A stretch of DNA of 64,000 nt from G942493275 sp942493275 (GTDB taxonomy: Bacteria > Actinomycetota > Coriobacteriia > Anaerosomatales > PHET01): positions 310,001-374,000 of the forward strand of contig OW818687.1 of the NCBI GenBank assembly GCA_942493275.1, in the 5' to 3' direction. Positions 33,313 through 42,677 of this stretch are shown in pieces. The translations under genes and the position numbers were made by a program. The first letter of the stretch is position 1. Every line of letters starts with the position of its first letter. The notes beneath the pieces are model-generated. The model ran no database searches. It saw only the letters and a program-made list of their open reading frames with translations, and had not been told where the DNA came from.

Positions 33313-34863
33313 CTACTCCCACTCGATCGTTCCGGGAGGCTTGCTCGTCACGTCGTAGGCGACGCGGTTGATGCCGTCGACCTCGTTGATGATGCGGTTG
33401 CTCATCTTGGCGAGCAGGTCGTGCGGCAGCCGCGCCCAGTCGGCGGTCATCGCGTCGGCCGAGGCGACCGCGCGGATGATGATCGGGTGGCCGTAGGTAC
33501 GCTCGTCGCCCATGACGCCGACGCTGCGGATGTCCGGAAGCACTCCGAAGTACTGCCAGACTTCGCGGTTCACGTCCCAGGCGCCGATCTCCTCGCGGAT
33601 GATGGCGTCGGCCTTGCGCAGGAGGTCGAGCTTCTCGCGCGTGATGTCGCCGATGATGCGGACCGCGAGACCGGGCCCCGGGAAGGGCTGGCGGTGCACG
33701 ATCTCATCGGGCAGGCCGAGCTCTGCACCGACCGCACGAACCTCATCCTTGAACAGAGCCCTCAGGGGCTCGATGAGGTCGAAGTGCACACCCTCGGGGA
33801 ACGGGATCAGGTTGTGGTGGCTCTTGATCTTGGCGGCGGTCTTGTTGCCGCTCTCGATGACGTCCGGGTACAGCGTGCCTTGCGCGAGCCACTTCACGCC
33901 CTCAAGCGTGGTGGCCTCCTCGAAGAACACCTGCCAGAACTCCTCGCCGATGATGCGGCGCTTCTGCTCGGGATCGGTGACGCCCGCGAGCAGCGACAGG
34001 TACCTGTCCTCGGCATCCACGTGCACCAGATCGACGTGGAACTGGTCGCGGAATACCTTGACGACCTCCTCGGCCTCATTGAGGCGAAGCATGCCGTGGT
34101 CGACGAAGACGCAGGTGAGCTGATCTCCGATCGCGCGGTGCAGGAGCGCCGCGACGACCGAGCTGTCAACGCCGCCGGACAGACCGCAGATGACACGGTC
34201 GGTCCCGACCTGCTCGCGAACGCGCTCAACGGTCTCGTCGATGATGTTGACCATCGTCCACACCGGCGGGATGCCGGCGATGTCGTGCAGGAAGGTGCGG
34301 ATGATCTGCTGGCCATGCTCGGTGTGCGCGACCTCGGGGTGGAACTGCGTCGCGTAGAGCCTGCGAGCCGGGTCCTCCATCGCCGCGACCGCAGTGGTGC
34401 CGGTGCGCGCGGTCACCTTGAAGCCGGCGGGGACGGTACCCACACTGTCGCGGTGGCTCATCCAGCACTGCGAGGTCTCCGGGACGCCCGCGAGAAGCTC
34501 GCACCCCGCGTCGGTGACCGTCAGCTCGGCGAATCCGTACTCGCCGATGTCGGTCTTGGGGATCTCCCCGCCCAGCTGCAGCGCCATCTCCTGAATGCCG
34601 TAGCAGAACCCGAGGATCGGGATGCCGAGCTCGAGAACGCCAGCGTCCATGTGCGGCGCCCCCTCGGCATATACGCTCGCCGGGCCGCCCGAGAGGATGA
34701 TGGCCGCCGGCTTGCGGGCGGCCACCTCCTCGGCGCTTATGTCGAACGGCACGATCTCCGAGTAGACCCGCGCCTCACGCACGCGCCGCGCAATGAGCTG
34801 CGCGTACTGGGCGCCGAAGTCGAGGACGAAGACCGTGGGCTGCTGCTCGTGATAACTGGACAC
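33313..34863 (-). CDS. guaA: GMP synthase (glutamine-hydrolysing)
   Basis: A 516-residue enzyme converting XMP to GMP with ATP and glutamine. It has an N-terminal class I amidotransferase (VLDFGAQYAQLIARRVRE; Cys87 in GFCYGIQE; TQFHPEV), an ATP-pyrophosphatase domain (SGGVDSSVVAAL) and a C-terminal dimerisation domain (GPGLAVRIIGD). The best start is GTG 34863 (VSSYHEQQPTVFVL), two bases after the guaB3 stop; the frame extends further without homology. It is downstream of guaB3 in one operon. Confidence 0.95.
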   Translation of the reverse strand: MSSYHEQQPTVFVLDFGAQYAQLIARRVREARVYSEIVPFDISAEEVAARKPAAIILSGGPASVYAEGAPHMDAGVLELGIPILGFCYGIQEMALQLGGEIPKTDIGEYGFAELTVTDAGCELLAGVPETSQCWMSHRDSVGTVPAGFKVTARTGTTAVAAMEDPARRLYATQFHPEVAHTEHGQQIIRTFLHDIAGIPPVWTMVNIIDETVERVREQVGTDRVICGLSGGVDSSVVAALLHRAIGDQLTCVFVDHGMLRLNEAEEVVKVFRDQFHVDLVHVDAEDRYLSLLAGVTDPEQKRRIIGEEFWQVFFEEATTLEGVKWLAQGTLYPDVIESGNKTAAKIKSHHNLIPFPEGVHFDLIEPLRALFKDEVRAVGAELGLPDEIVHRQPFPGPGLAVRIIGDITREKLDLLRKADAIIREEIGAWDVNREVWQYFGVLPDIRSVGVMGDERTYGHPIIIRAVASADAMTADWARLPHDLLAKMSNRIINEVDGINRVAYDVTSKPPGTIEWE

Positions 34864-34865
34864 GC

Positions 34866-36041
34866 CTAACGACCCATGCCGACGCCCTGCGTGTTCTGCA
34901 GGACCTTGCCCTCGCTCTGCAGCGACGGCGCCACCATGACCTCGGCCTTCTGGAAGCTCTTCAGGTTCTCGTAGCCGCACGTCGACATCGAAGTGCGAAG
35001 CCCGCCGAGAAGGTTGAGCGTGCCGTCGTTCTGATGCGCGGGGCCGAGCAGGATCTCCTCAAGCGTGCCGAGCTTGCCGGCGCGCACGCGGGTGCCGCGC
35101 GGCAGGTCCGGGTGGAAGGTCGCCATGCCCCAGTGATAACCGCGGCCCGGAGCCTCTTCGGCACCGGCGAGCGGCGAGCCGATCATGCAGGCGTCGGCGC
35201 CCACGGCGATGGCCTTGGCCAGGTCGCCGCCGGTGCGCATACCGCCGTCAGCGATCACGTGCGCGTACTTGCCGGTCTCCTCGAGGTAGCGGGTGCGGGC
35301 CGCTGATGCATCCGCGATCGCGGTGGCCTGCGGGACGCCGATGCCGAGCACGCGGCGCGAGGTGCAGGCGTGGCCGGGGCCGACGCCCACGAGCACGCCA
35401 ACGGCGCCGGCGCGCATCAGGTGAAGCGCACCCTGGTAGCTGCAGCAGCCGCCGATGATGCACGGGATGTCGAGCGACTCAACGAACGCGTTGAGGTCGA
35501 GGGGCTTGTCGTAGGTCGACACGTGCTCAGCCGAGACGACCGTGCCCTGGATGATGAGGATGTCGAGGCCGCCGTCCATCGCCGGGCCGATGAAGCGCTC
35601 GACGTTCTGCGGAGTGAGCGAAGCGGCGGCGAGAACGCCACCGGCCTTGATCTCGGCGACGCGCTGCTTGACGAGGTCCGCCTTGACGTCCTCGGCTGCA
35701 TACATGGCCTGCATCTTGGCCGTGGCCTCTTCCTTGTCGAAAGAGGCGATCAGGTCCAGCTGGGGGGCGGGATCGGCGTACTTGGTCTGGATGCCCTCGA
35801 GATTCAGGACGGCGAGACCGCCGAGCTTGCCCATGGTGATCGCGAACGCGGGGTCGACAACGCCATCCATCGCCGATGCGAGCACCGGCAGCGGGAAGTT
35901 GTAGTCGCGGCCCTTGAAGCTGAAGTTCCACGTGATGTCGACGTCACGGGGGTCGCGCGTCCGGCGGGACGGCACGATGGCGATATCGTCGAATCCGTAA
36001 GCACGGCGGGCGGTCTTACCACGTCCGATCTCGATCTCCAT
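34866..36041 (-). CDS. guaB3: GuaB3-family IMP dehydrogenase-related protein
   Basis: A 391-residue IMPDH/GMPR-fold barrel without the CBS (Bateman) insert. The catalytic loop VGVGPGHACTSRRVLGIGVPQATAI carries the Cys in GHACTSRR. GRGKTARRAYGFDDIAIVPSRR opens as in actinobacterial GuaB3. It would oxidise IMP to XMP just before GuaA, or act as a GMP reductase; GuaB3 activities differ between lineages. ATG 36041 has GAGGAGGAG upstream. It is the only IMPDH-like gene in the window and lies in an operon with guaA, favouring de novo GMP synthesis. Confidence 0.9.
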   Translation of the reverse strand: MEIEIGRGKTARRAYGFDDIAIVPSRRTRDPRDVDITWNFSFKGRDYNFPLPVLASAMDGVVDPAFAITMGKLGGLAVLNLEGIQTKYADPAPQLDLIASFDKEEATAKMQAMYAAEDVKADLVKQRVAEIKAGGVLAAASLTPQNVERFIGPAMDGGLDILIIQGTVVSAEHVSTYDKPLDLNAFVESLDIPCIIGGCCSYQGALHLMRAGAVGVLVGVGPGHACTSRRVLGIGVPQATAIADASAARTRYLEETGKYAHVIADGGMRTGGDLAKAIAVGADACMIGSPLAGAEEAPGRGYHWGMATFHPDLPRGTRVRAGKLGTLEEILLGPAHQNDGTLNLLGGLRTSMSTCGYENLKSFQKAEVMVAPSLQSEGKVLQNTQGVGMGR

Positions 36042-36130
36042 ATTGGCTGGCTCCTCCTCGATCACGTATTCGCCTCCAAGGGCGCCTGTCACGAATCAAC
36101 CCGCATGAACACGGGGCCGGAATACGGCGA

Positions 36131-36246
36131 AACCAGGCACGCTCCCGCATAGTCCCGCGCGGCGATGCCTGGTTCGAATGAGTGCTGCGAGCCTTCGCCC
36201 CGGACCGCGTACGCGTTCCGGTCATGCCTCCGGTTCCGACATTCTA
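36131..36246 (-). promoter_or_regulatory. Structured 5' leader of the guaB3-guaA operon
   Basis: From the promoter to the start there are about 190 bases. AACCAGGCA (36131-36139) pairs with TGCCTGGTT (36166-36174) and a palindromic CCGGA...TCCGG hairpin lies near 36199-36220. No known riboswitch consensus was recognised. Confidence 0.4.
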
Positions 36247-36269
36247 GTGGAGCACGGCGCGTTAGTGAA
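36241..36269 (-). promoter_or_regulatory. guaB3: guaB3 promoter
   Basis: Minus-strand TTCACT (36269-36264), exactly 17 bases, TAGAAT (36246-36241). The -10 equals that of groES and of the ABC exporter. Confidence 0.55.
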
Positions 36270-36297
36270 CCGTCGTGGGCAGTATTTCGCACACCTT

Positions 36298-37104
36298 TCA
36301 CGGCGTAGGCACCCTACCTGCGGTTCCATGAGGAAATCGCGGGTAGGTCGATCGAGCGGTCGCGCCGTCTGCCGAGGCGATGATGCAGACCTCGAAGGAC
36401 TCGGGCGTGATCTCGATCATGTTGTAGGACGGTTGGATGTCGCCACGGGTGCGCCAGGTTGCGGCGGTACCGCTGGTAACCACGAGGGTCGGTCCGACCT
36501 GCCACACGTACGGCACATGCTTGTGGCCTGCGAGCACCAGTTCAACGTCACACTCGGTGAGGATCTCAAGCACCTCGCCGGCGTCCCAGACGATGTTGCG
36601 CTCGCGCCCCGTGCCGGGGATCGTGACGAGGTGGTGGTGGAGCGCGACCAACTTGAGCCCCTTGTCCCCGGTGAGCGTGTCGCGCAGCCATTTGTGCCGA
36701 TGCCGACCCAGCTCGCCGTCGTCGAGATCGGGCTTTGTCGAGTCAACGCCCACGACGAAGACCGACTCGCCCAAAGCATCGCTGCCGGGAACGGTGAAGG
36801 TGAAGTCCCAGGACCTGTAGCGCTCACCGAACTGCCGCTCGAACAGCACGTAGCCGACGTTTCGGGCGTCATGGTTGCCGATAAGCACCGCCACGTTGGG
36901 GCACGTGAGCAGCGCGAGCCGCTCCTTGGCCTGAGCGAACTCGTCGGGATATCCATTGGTGGTGAGATCGCCGGCGATCACAACGAGGTCGGGCTCGGCC
37001 GCGTTCACTCGCGCGATCACGTCGCGGAACATCGCGTCGTCGTAACGCGGGTCACCGCAGTGGATGTCTGACACCTGAGCAACAACGAATCGCCCGTCAC
37101 CCAT
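36298..37104 (-). CDS. Calcineurin-like metallophosphoesterase
   Basis: A 268-residue dinuclear-metal phosphoesterase: QVSDIHCGDP (motif I), VIAGDLTTNG (II), IGNHDARN (III), LHHHL and AGHKHV (IV/V). Relatives hydrolyse cAMP or phosphodiesters (CpdA-like). The start MGDGRFVVAQ (ATG 37104) has GGGGAGG ten bases upstream; a GTG nine bases earlier is too close to it. It stands alone. Confidence 0.88.
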   Translation of the reverse strand: MGDGRFVVAQVSDIHCGDPRYDDAMFRDVIARVNAAEPDLVVIAGDLTTNGYPDEFAQAKERLALLTCPNVAVLIGNHDARNVGYVLFERQFGERYRSWDFTFTVPGSDALGESVFVVGVDSTKPDLDDGELGRHRHKWLRDTLTGDKGLKLVALHHHLVTIPGTGRERNIVWDAGEVLEILTECDVELVLAGHKHVPYVWQVGPTLVVTSGTAATWRTRGDIQPSYNMIEITPESFEVCIIASADGATARSTYPRFPHGTAGRVPTP

Positions 37105-37170
37105 CGGGAGCACCTCCCCGTCTCTGACGAGTAGGTACCCGCGATGGGGACGAAGTCTCGGGCGCTCCGA

Positions 37171-37578
37171 CTAGCGTGTAGCCGTTACGTCCTCATCCTC
37201 CACGACGCGCTCCACGGTCTCAGCATGGTCTCGCGGACTCACGGCGCCGATCAAGGCCGTGAGGCCCCATGCGATCAGCGCATAGATGGCGATCGCAACG
37301 AGCGCGCTCCACTCGAAGGTGGCCTCAGCGACACGCTGCGTGCTGAAGATGGCCGCAAACGGGGCCATGAAGATGTCGGTCACTCCGTAGATCAGGCGCA
37401 CGAATCCGGCTTCGGCGTTCGCACCCAGCAGCATCAAGACGAATCGTATCGCGAGGAGCACCTCGATGACGCCGAACACGAACCAGATCACTCGCGATGC
37501 CACTGCTTCAATCGGAGCGCGGACCTCTGTATGAACCTGGCTTCGGCTGCCGCTTGAAGTCGCTACTGTGTTAGCCAT
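37171..37578 (-). CDS. YggT family membrane protein
   Basis: A 135-residue protein with three hydrophobic segments and the YggT arrangement (VIWFVFGVIEVLLAIRFVLMLLG, YGVTDIFMAPFAAIF). A polar N-terminal tail of about 25 residues and an acidic C-terminus frame it. YggT proteins are linked to envelope or osmotic functions and often neighbour divisome genes, but here they lie beside a small membrane protein. Function unknown. Confidence 0.7.
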   Translation of the reverse strand: MANTVATSSGSRSQVHTEVRAPIEAVASRVIWFVFGVIEVLLAIRFVLMLLGANAEAGFVRLIYGVTDIFMAPFAAIFSTQRVAEATFEWSALVAIAIYALIAWGLTALIGAVSPRDHAETVERVVEDEDVTATR

Positions 37579-37624
37579 TGCACTCCACTCCCTGTAGGTC
37601 GATCGATGGCGTCCGACAACTGGC

Positions 37625-37771
37625 CTACGCCGCCCGACGACCCGCGATCAGGTTGTAGATGAGCACGACCAACGCCACCACCAGCAAGAGGTGAATGAGG
37701 CTTCCGCCGATCTCAAAGCTGAAACCGAGAAGCCATAGCACGAGAAGAACCACGAGGATGGTCCACAGCAT
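37625..37771 (-). CDS. Small two-helix membrane protein, lmo0937 family
   Basis: A 48-residue protein, below usual size limits, with two hydrophobic helices: MLWTILVVLLVLWLLGFSF and IHLLLVVALVVLIYNLIA, ending in GRRAA. GGAGGCGG precedes ATG 37771 at good distance. The motif GFSFEIGGSLIHLLL is that of the lmo0937/DUF5670 group, small stress-associated membrane proteins. Confidence 0.8.
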   Translation of the reverse strand: MLWTILVVLLVLWLLGFSFEIGGSLIHLLLVVALVVLIYNLIAGRRAA

Positions 37772-37880
37772 TCTTACCGCCTCCAAAGACAAACGATGGT
37801 TTCGGTGTTAGCTCCTGCTATGTAGAGTCCCTCCCCACGGATTTGACATCACAAACAGTCAAGGGGGACACATGAAGAGA

Positions 37881-37905
37881 GGGCCGCCCCGGTGCGGAGC
37901 GGCCC
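37881..37905 (-). terminator. ychF: ychF terminator
   Basis: GGGCCGC / GCGGCCC (37881-37887 with 37899-37905), followed on the minus strand by TCTCTTC. It starts 43 bases after the ychF stop. Confidence 0.6.
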
Positions 37906-37947
37906 CGCTTGAGTTCTGAGGTGTGTGCTGAAGATCCTCGGCAGGCT

Positions 37948-39012
37948 CTACACGTTGAACTTGAAATGCATGACGTCGCCATCACGCACCACGTACTCCT
38001 TGCCCTCAAGGCGCTGCTTGCCGGCCTCGCGAGCGCCCTTCTCCCCGCCGAGGGCGACGAAGTCCTCGAAGTTGATGACCTCGGCCTTGATGAACCCACG
38101 CTCGAAGTCGGTGTGAATCACACCTGCGGCCTGCGGCGCCTTGGCGCCGATGGGCACGGTCCACGCCCGGACCTCCTGCACGCCGGCCGTGAAGTAGCTC
38201 TGGAGACCCAGGAGTCGGTATGCCTCGCGAATCAGGGAGTTGAGGCCCGGCTCATCGAGGCCCAGCGATTCGAGGTACTCGGCGGCCTCCTCGGCGTCGA
38301 GTTCGGCGAGATCCGCCTCCACCTTGGCGCAGATCGGAATCGGGTGGATGCCGTCGATCTCCGGCAGCTCCGAGCCCAGCTGGTCTTCATCGACGTTGGC
38401 GACGTAGAGCATCGGCTTCATCGTGAGGAGATGCAGCGTGCGCATGACCTCGACTTCCTCGTCGGTCATCTCGAGGCTCCGGGCGCGGTGGCCCTGTTCC
38501 AGATGAGCGAGCATCCGCTGAGCGAGTTCGATCCGAGCGGCGGCCGTCTTGTCGCCCTTGAGCTCCTTCTGGAAGCGGGTGATCGATCTCTCGACGGTGG
38601 CCATGTCGGCGAAGATGAGCTCGAGCTTGATCGTCTCGACGTCCGAGAGCGGGTCGACGCGGCCGTCCACGTGGATGACGTTCTCATCGGCGAAGAACCG
38701 TACGACCTCGGCGATGGCGTCACATTCGCGAATGTTGGCGAGGAACTTGTTGCCCAGCCCGGCGCCCTCGCTGGCACCCTTCACCAGGCCTGCGATGTCG
38801 ACGAACTCGACCGTCGCAGGAAGTATGCGCTGCGGCTGCACGATCTCGGCGAGCGCCTCGAGACGGGAGTCGGGCACCGGAACGATGCCCGTGTTGGGCT
38901 CGATGGTTGCGAAGGGATAGTTTGCGGCGTCGACCTGGTTCTTGGTCAGCGCCGTGAACAGCGTGGACTTGCCGACGTTGGGCAGTCCGACGATTCCGAT
39001 GGAAAGGGACAA
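37948..39012 (-). CDS. ychF: Redox-regulated ATPase YchF (Obg-like)
   Basis: A 354-residue TRAFAC NTPase that prefers ATP. G1 is GLPNVGKSTLF, followed by ANYPFATIEPN, VDIAGLVKGASEGAGLGNKFL (G3) and a C-terminal TGS domain (FTAGVQEVRAWTVPIGAKAPQ, KGYVVRDGDVMHFKFNV-like end). It interacts with ribosomes and catalase-type stress responses in other bacteria. The first codon is TTG 39012, six bases after AGAAGGAGA; longer in-frame starts upstream have no homology. Confidence 0.94.
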   Translation of the reverse strand: MSLSIGIVGLPNVGKSTLFTALTKNQVDAANYPFATIEPNTGIVPVPDSRLEALAEIVQPQRILPATVEFVDIAGLVKGASEGAGLGNKFLANIRECDAIAEVVRFFADENVIHVDGRVDPLSDVETIKLELIFADMATVERSITRFQKELKGDKTAAARIELAQRMLAHLEQGHRARSLEMTDEEVEVMRTLHLLTMKPMLYVANVDEDQLGSELPEIDGIHPIPICAKVEADLAELDAEEAAEYLESLGLDEPGLNSLIREAYRLLGLQSYFTAGVQEVRAWTVPIGAKAPQAAGVIHTDFERGFIKAEVINFEDFVALGGEKGAREAGKQRLEGKEYVVRDGDVMHFKFNV

Positions 39013-39094
39013 CGCGCGTCTCCTTCTAGTAGGCTTGCGGTGCCCGAGCATACTAACCGATTCGTCAACCGGGCCGCCATCGAAGGGGGAACCC

Positions 39095-40243
39095 GTGCAG
39101 ATCGGCTTCTTCGCCGACATGTACACGCCGCACGTCAGCGGCGTCACCAACTACATCAGGCTCTATAAGCGGGAGTTCGAGCGTCTCGGCCACGAGGTCC
39201 ACGTCCTGACCTACGGGAATCGCGACCACGAGGACGACGAACCCAACGTCGTGCGCTCGTCCGGCCTGCCGTGGCTGCGCACCGGATGGAACATACCCGG
39301 GCCAGTCTCTTCCGAGGCGGAGCGCGTCATGAAGCACCTCGACGTCGCCCACGCGCATCACCCGTTCGTGAGTGGTCGCATCGCCCGCCGATGCCATCCC
39401 CGCGCGGCTCTCGTCTTCACCAACCACACGCGCTACGACATCTACTCGGACACGTACGCGCCCTTTGTACCCCGTGGAATCCGGCACTCCATCGTCCGCA
39501 ACAACCTGCGCGGCTTCTACGAGTCGTGCGACGCCGTCCTCGCCCCCTCACCCGAGATCGCCGAGTGGATCAAGTCGTGGATCGGCTACGGGAAGCCGGT
39601 GACCTTCCGCAACGTCATCGACGTTGCACCCTTCGCCGAGCCGGCCAAGCCGCGCCGCAAGACCGATTTCGGGTTCTCGGAAGACGACGTCGTGGTGGTC
39701 TACCTCGGCCGCGTGTCCGAGGAGAAGAACATGGGGCTGCTGGTGGACTCCTTCGTACGAGCCGCGGCCCAGCGTCCCGAACTAGCGCTGCTCGTCATCG
39801 GCGACGGTCCCTCAAGAGTGGCGAGCCAGAAGCGTCTCGCCGAGCTGGGAATGGAGAAGCGGGCCCGGTTCCTCGGCATGACCGCCTACGAGCAGGTGCC
39901 CGACATCATGGCGGCAGGCGACATGTTCGCGACCGCCTCGGTGAGCGAGAGCTACCCGCTCGTGGTGATGGAGGCTGCCGCGGCCGGGCTTCCGGCTGTC
40001 GGGGTGCGCTCCCCCGGTGTCGGCGAGGTCATCCTCGACGGCGAGACAGGACTGCTCACGACCGAGGACGCCCGCTCGTTCTCCGGGGCCCTTGCACGCA
40101 TCGCCGCCGACGCGAAGCTCCGCGCCACCCTCTCCGCGCAGGCCCGCGAAGCGGCGGCGCGGCACGACATCAAGCCGGCGGCCGAGCGCATGCTCGGGCT
40201 CTACACTGCGATTCTCGAAGGCAGGGGGCGCCAGGTATCGTGA
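39095..40243 (+). CDS. Glycosyltransferase family 4
   Basis: A 382-residue retaining GT-B glycosyltransferase (QIGFFADMYTPHVSGVTNYI; DLTRY region; VYLGRVSEEKNMGLLVDS; DMFATASVSESYPLVVMEAAAAGLPAVG, the EX7E-type motif). N-terminal features resemble diacylglycerol glucosyltransferases and PimB-like mannosyltransferases. It starts at GTG 39095 behind AAGGGGGA. The gene overlaps the LysE exporter by four bases, perhaps making a lipid or envelope glycan. Confidence 0.88.
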   Translation: MQIGFFADMYTPHVSGVTNYIRLYKREFERLGHEVHVLTYGNRDHEDDEPNVVRSSGLPWLRTGWNIPGPVSSEAERVMKHLDVAHAHHPFVSGRIARRCHPRAALVFTNHTRYDIYSDTYAPFVPRGIRHSIVRNNLRGFYESCDAVLAPSPEIAEWIKSWIGYGKPVTFRNVIDVAPFAEPAKPRRKTDFGFSEDDVVVVYLGRVSEEKNMGLLVDSFVRAAAQRPELALLVIGDGPSRVASQKRLAELGMEKRARFLGMTAYEQVPDIMAAGDMFATASVSESYPLVVMEAAAAGLPAVGVRSPGVGEVILDGETGLLTTEDARSFSGALARIAADAKLRATLSAQAREAAARHDIKPAAERMLGLYTAILEGRGRQVS

Positions 40244-40899
40244 GCGAGGCCGAGCTCTCGCAAGCGCTCACGCTGGGGTTCTCGGCGTTTCTCGTTGGGC
40301 TTTCGGGCGCCATGTCGCCAGGACCATACCTGACCGTCACCGTCGCCCGCACCCTTCGCGATGGGTGGCTGGCGGCCGAGCTGATGCTGCTTGGACACGC
40401 GATCCTCGAGGGCCTGCTGCTGGTGGGCTTCGCCTTCGGACTGCAGAACTTCCTCGTGCGACCGACCGTGTCCACCGCGCTCGCCCTAGTGGGCGGCGGC
40501 GTGTTGGTGTGGATGGGCTGGGGTCTCGGTCGCGGGGCGCTCTCCGGCACCATCTCGGCCGACCTGGAGGCCTCCGAGGCGCCGCCGTCCCGCGTGGGTC
40601 CGGTACTCGACGGCGCGCTCGTCTCGATCTCGAACCCCTACTGGACGCTGTGGTGGGCCACTATCGGCGTGAAGCTCGCGGCTGACGGTCTCGCCATCGG
40701 CCCGGCGGGCGTGATCGCGTTCTTCCTCGGCCACCAGCTCGCCGACGTCGTCTGGTACACGTTCGTCATCACTGCCGTCTCGCGCGGCCGCCATCTGCTC
40801 TCCGAGAAGGTGTACCGCGTCATCATGGGCGGGCTCGCGCTCTTCCTGCTGTTCCTCGGCGGCGGCTTCCTGCTGGAGGGACTCGGCCTGCTCGGCTGA
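40240..40899 (+). CDS. LysE/RhtB family exporter
   Basis: A 219-residue membrane protein with about six helices: LGFSAFLVGLSGAMSPGPYLTVTVARTLRDG is the LysE signature, and SISNPYWTLWWATIGVKLA is also typical. It exports small amino acids or related solutes. GTG 40240 overlaps the glycosyltransferase stop (GTGA). Confidence 0.88.
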   Translation: MSEAELSQALTLGFSAFLVGLSGAMSPGPYLTVTVARTLRDGWLAAELMLLGHAILEGLLLVGFAFGLQNFLVRPTVSTALALVGGGVLVWMGWGLGRGALSGTISADLEASEAPPSRVGPVLDGALVSISNPYWTLWWATIGVKLAADGLAIGPAGVIAFFLGHQLADVVWYTFVITAVSRGRHLLSEKVYRVIMGGLALFLLFLGGGFLLEGLGLLG

Positions 40900-40922
40900 T
40901 TGAACTCCCACCTCGCAACGAA

Positions 40923-40954
40923 AGCGGCCCCCGGCACGTTCGCCGGGGGCCGCT
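40923..40954. terminator. Bidirectional terminator between lysE and groEL
   Basis: AGCGGCCCCCGGC / GCCGGGGGCCGCT (40923-40935 with 40942-40954), loop ACGTTC, between convergent stops. A short T-rich run (TTTCGTT) follows on the minus strand. Confidence 0.75.
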
Positions 40955-40989
40955 CCATGTGCGGGACTCAGTTGCGCGGGAAGCGCAGG

Positions 40990-42630
40990 CTACATCATGC
41001 CGCCCATGCCACCCATACCACCCATACCGGCCATGGCGTCCATGCCGCCGTCCTTGGCGGGCAGGTCGTTCACGGCGGCCTCGGTGATGAGGATCAGAGC
41101 CGAGATCGACGCAGCGTTCTGGAGCGCCGAGCGGGTGACCTTGACCGGGTCGATGACGCCCATGCCCATGAGGTCACCGTACTCACCGGTGGCCGAGTTC
41201 AGGCCGTAGCCCTTGGTGTCGGCGTCCTTGACCTTCTCGACGACGACCGAACCCTCGAAGCCAGCGTTGGCTGCGATGGTCTTGAGGGGCTCGATGAGCG
41301 CCTTGCGGATGATGTTGACGCCGATCATCTCGTCGGCATCCTCGAGCTTGAGCGCGTCGAGAGCGGGCAGCGCGTCGACGAGCGCCACGCCACCGCCGGC
41401 GACGATGCCCTCTTCGACAGCCGCGCGGGTCGCCTGGAGCGCGTCCTCGATGCGGTGCTTCTTCTCCTTGAGCTCGACCTCGGTGGCCGCGCCGACCTTG
41501 ATGACGGCCACGCCGCCGGAGAGCTTAGCCAGACGCTCCTGGAGCTTCTCGCGGTCGAAGTCGGAGTCAGACATCTCGATCTCGGCCTTGATCTGGTTGA
41601 TGCGGGCCTTGATGTCATCCTCGGCACCGGCGCCATCGATGATGGTGGTGTTCTCCTTGGTGACCTTGACGGTCTTGGCGCGGCCCAGCATCTCGAGGGT
41701 GGCGTTGTCGAGCTTGTAGCCGAGCTCCTCGGTGACGACGGTGGCGCCGGTCACGACTGCGATGTCCTCGAGCATGCGCTTGCGGCGGTCGCCGAAGCCC
41801 GGGGCCTTGACGGCCACGCACACGAAGGTGCCGCGGAGCTTGTTGACGACGAGCGTGGCGAGAGCCTCGCCCTCGACGTCCTCGGCGATGATGAGGAGCT
41901 GCTTGCCGGCCTGCATGACCTTCTCGAGCACCGGCAGGAGGTCCTGGATGTTGCTGATCTTCTGGTTGACGATGAGGATCAGCGGGTCGCTGAGCACGGC
42001 CTCCATGCGATCGGGGTCCGTGATCATGTACGGATTGATGTAGCCCTTGTCGAACTGCATGCCCTCGACGGTCTCGATGTCGATACCGAAGGTGAGACCC
42101 TCCTCGACGGTGATGACGCCGTCCTTGCCGACAACGTCCATCGCCTCGGCGATCTTGTCGCCGATCTCAGCATCAGCGGCCGAGATGGCGCCGACGTGGG
42201 CGATCTCGTCCTTGTCCTCGATATCCTTAGCCTGGGCCTTGATGTCGGCGACGACCGCCGTGACGGCCTTCTCGATGCCGCGACGGATGGCGAGCGGGTT
42301 GGCGCCGGCCGAGACGTTGCGCAGGCCCTCGTTCACGATGACCTGGGCGAGCAGCGTCGCGGTGGTGGTGCCGTCACCGGCGACGTCGTTGGTCTTGACG
42401 GCGACTTCCTTGACGAGCTGGGCGCCCATGTTCTCGAGCGCGTCCTCGACTTCGATCTCCTTGGCGATGGTCACGCCGTCGTTGGTGATCGTCGGGGCGC
42501 CGAACTTCTTCTCGAGAACGACGTAGCGGCCCTTGGGGCCGAGGGTGACCTTCACGGCGTCCGCCAGCTTGTTAACTCCGGCGGCGAGACCGTGACGAGC
42601 CTCCTCGTCAAAACGGATCTGCTTGGACAT
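40990..42630 (-). CDS. groL: Chaperonin GroEL
   Basis: A 546-residue 60-kDa chaperonin. Diagnostic segments are LGPKGRYVVLEKKFG, AGDGTTTATLLAQ, KAPGFGDRRKRMLEDIA and the C-terminal GGMGGMGG tail. Length is standard. It follows groES (47-base gap) and is controlled from the CIRCE-bearing promoter. Confidence 0.98.
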   Translation of the reverse strand: MSKQIRFDEEARHGLAAGVNKLADAVKVTLGPKGRYVVLEKKFGAPTITNDGVTIAKEIEVEDALENMGAQLVKEVAVKTNDVAGDGTTTATLLAQVIVNEGLRNVSAGANPLAIRRGIEKAVTAVVADIKAQAKDIEDKDEIAHVGAISAADAEIGDKIAEAMDVVGKDGVITVEEGLTFGIDIETVEGMQFDKGYINPYMITDPDRMEAVLSDPLILIVNQKISNIQDLLPVLEKVMQAGKQLLIIAEDVEGEALATLVVNKLRGTFVCVAVKAPGFGDRRKRMLEDIAVVTGATVVTEELGYKLDNATLEMLGRAKTVKVTKENTTIIDGAGAEDDIKARINQIKAEIEMSDSDFDREKLQERLAKLSGGVAVIKVGAATEVELKEKKHRIEDALQATRAAVEEGIVAGGGVALVDALPALDALKLEDADEMIGVNIIRKALIEPLKTIAANAGFEGSVVVEKVKDADTKGYGLNSATGEYGDLMGMGVIDPVKVTRSALQNAASISALILITEAAVNDLPAKDGGMDAMAGMGGMGGMGGMM

Positions 42631-42677
42631 GCTTCGGTTACCTCCTCAGGTGCGAATGTGGGACGGAATGTGAGGTG

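Noticed and set aside
36131..36174. Purine riboswitch before guaB3
   Set aside because: Hairpins are present, but the conserved purine-aptamer loops are not seen.
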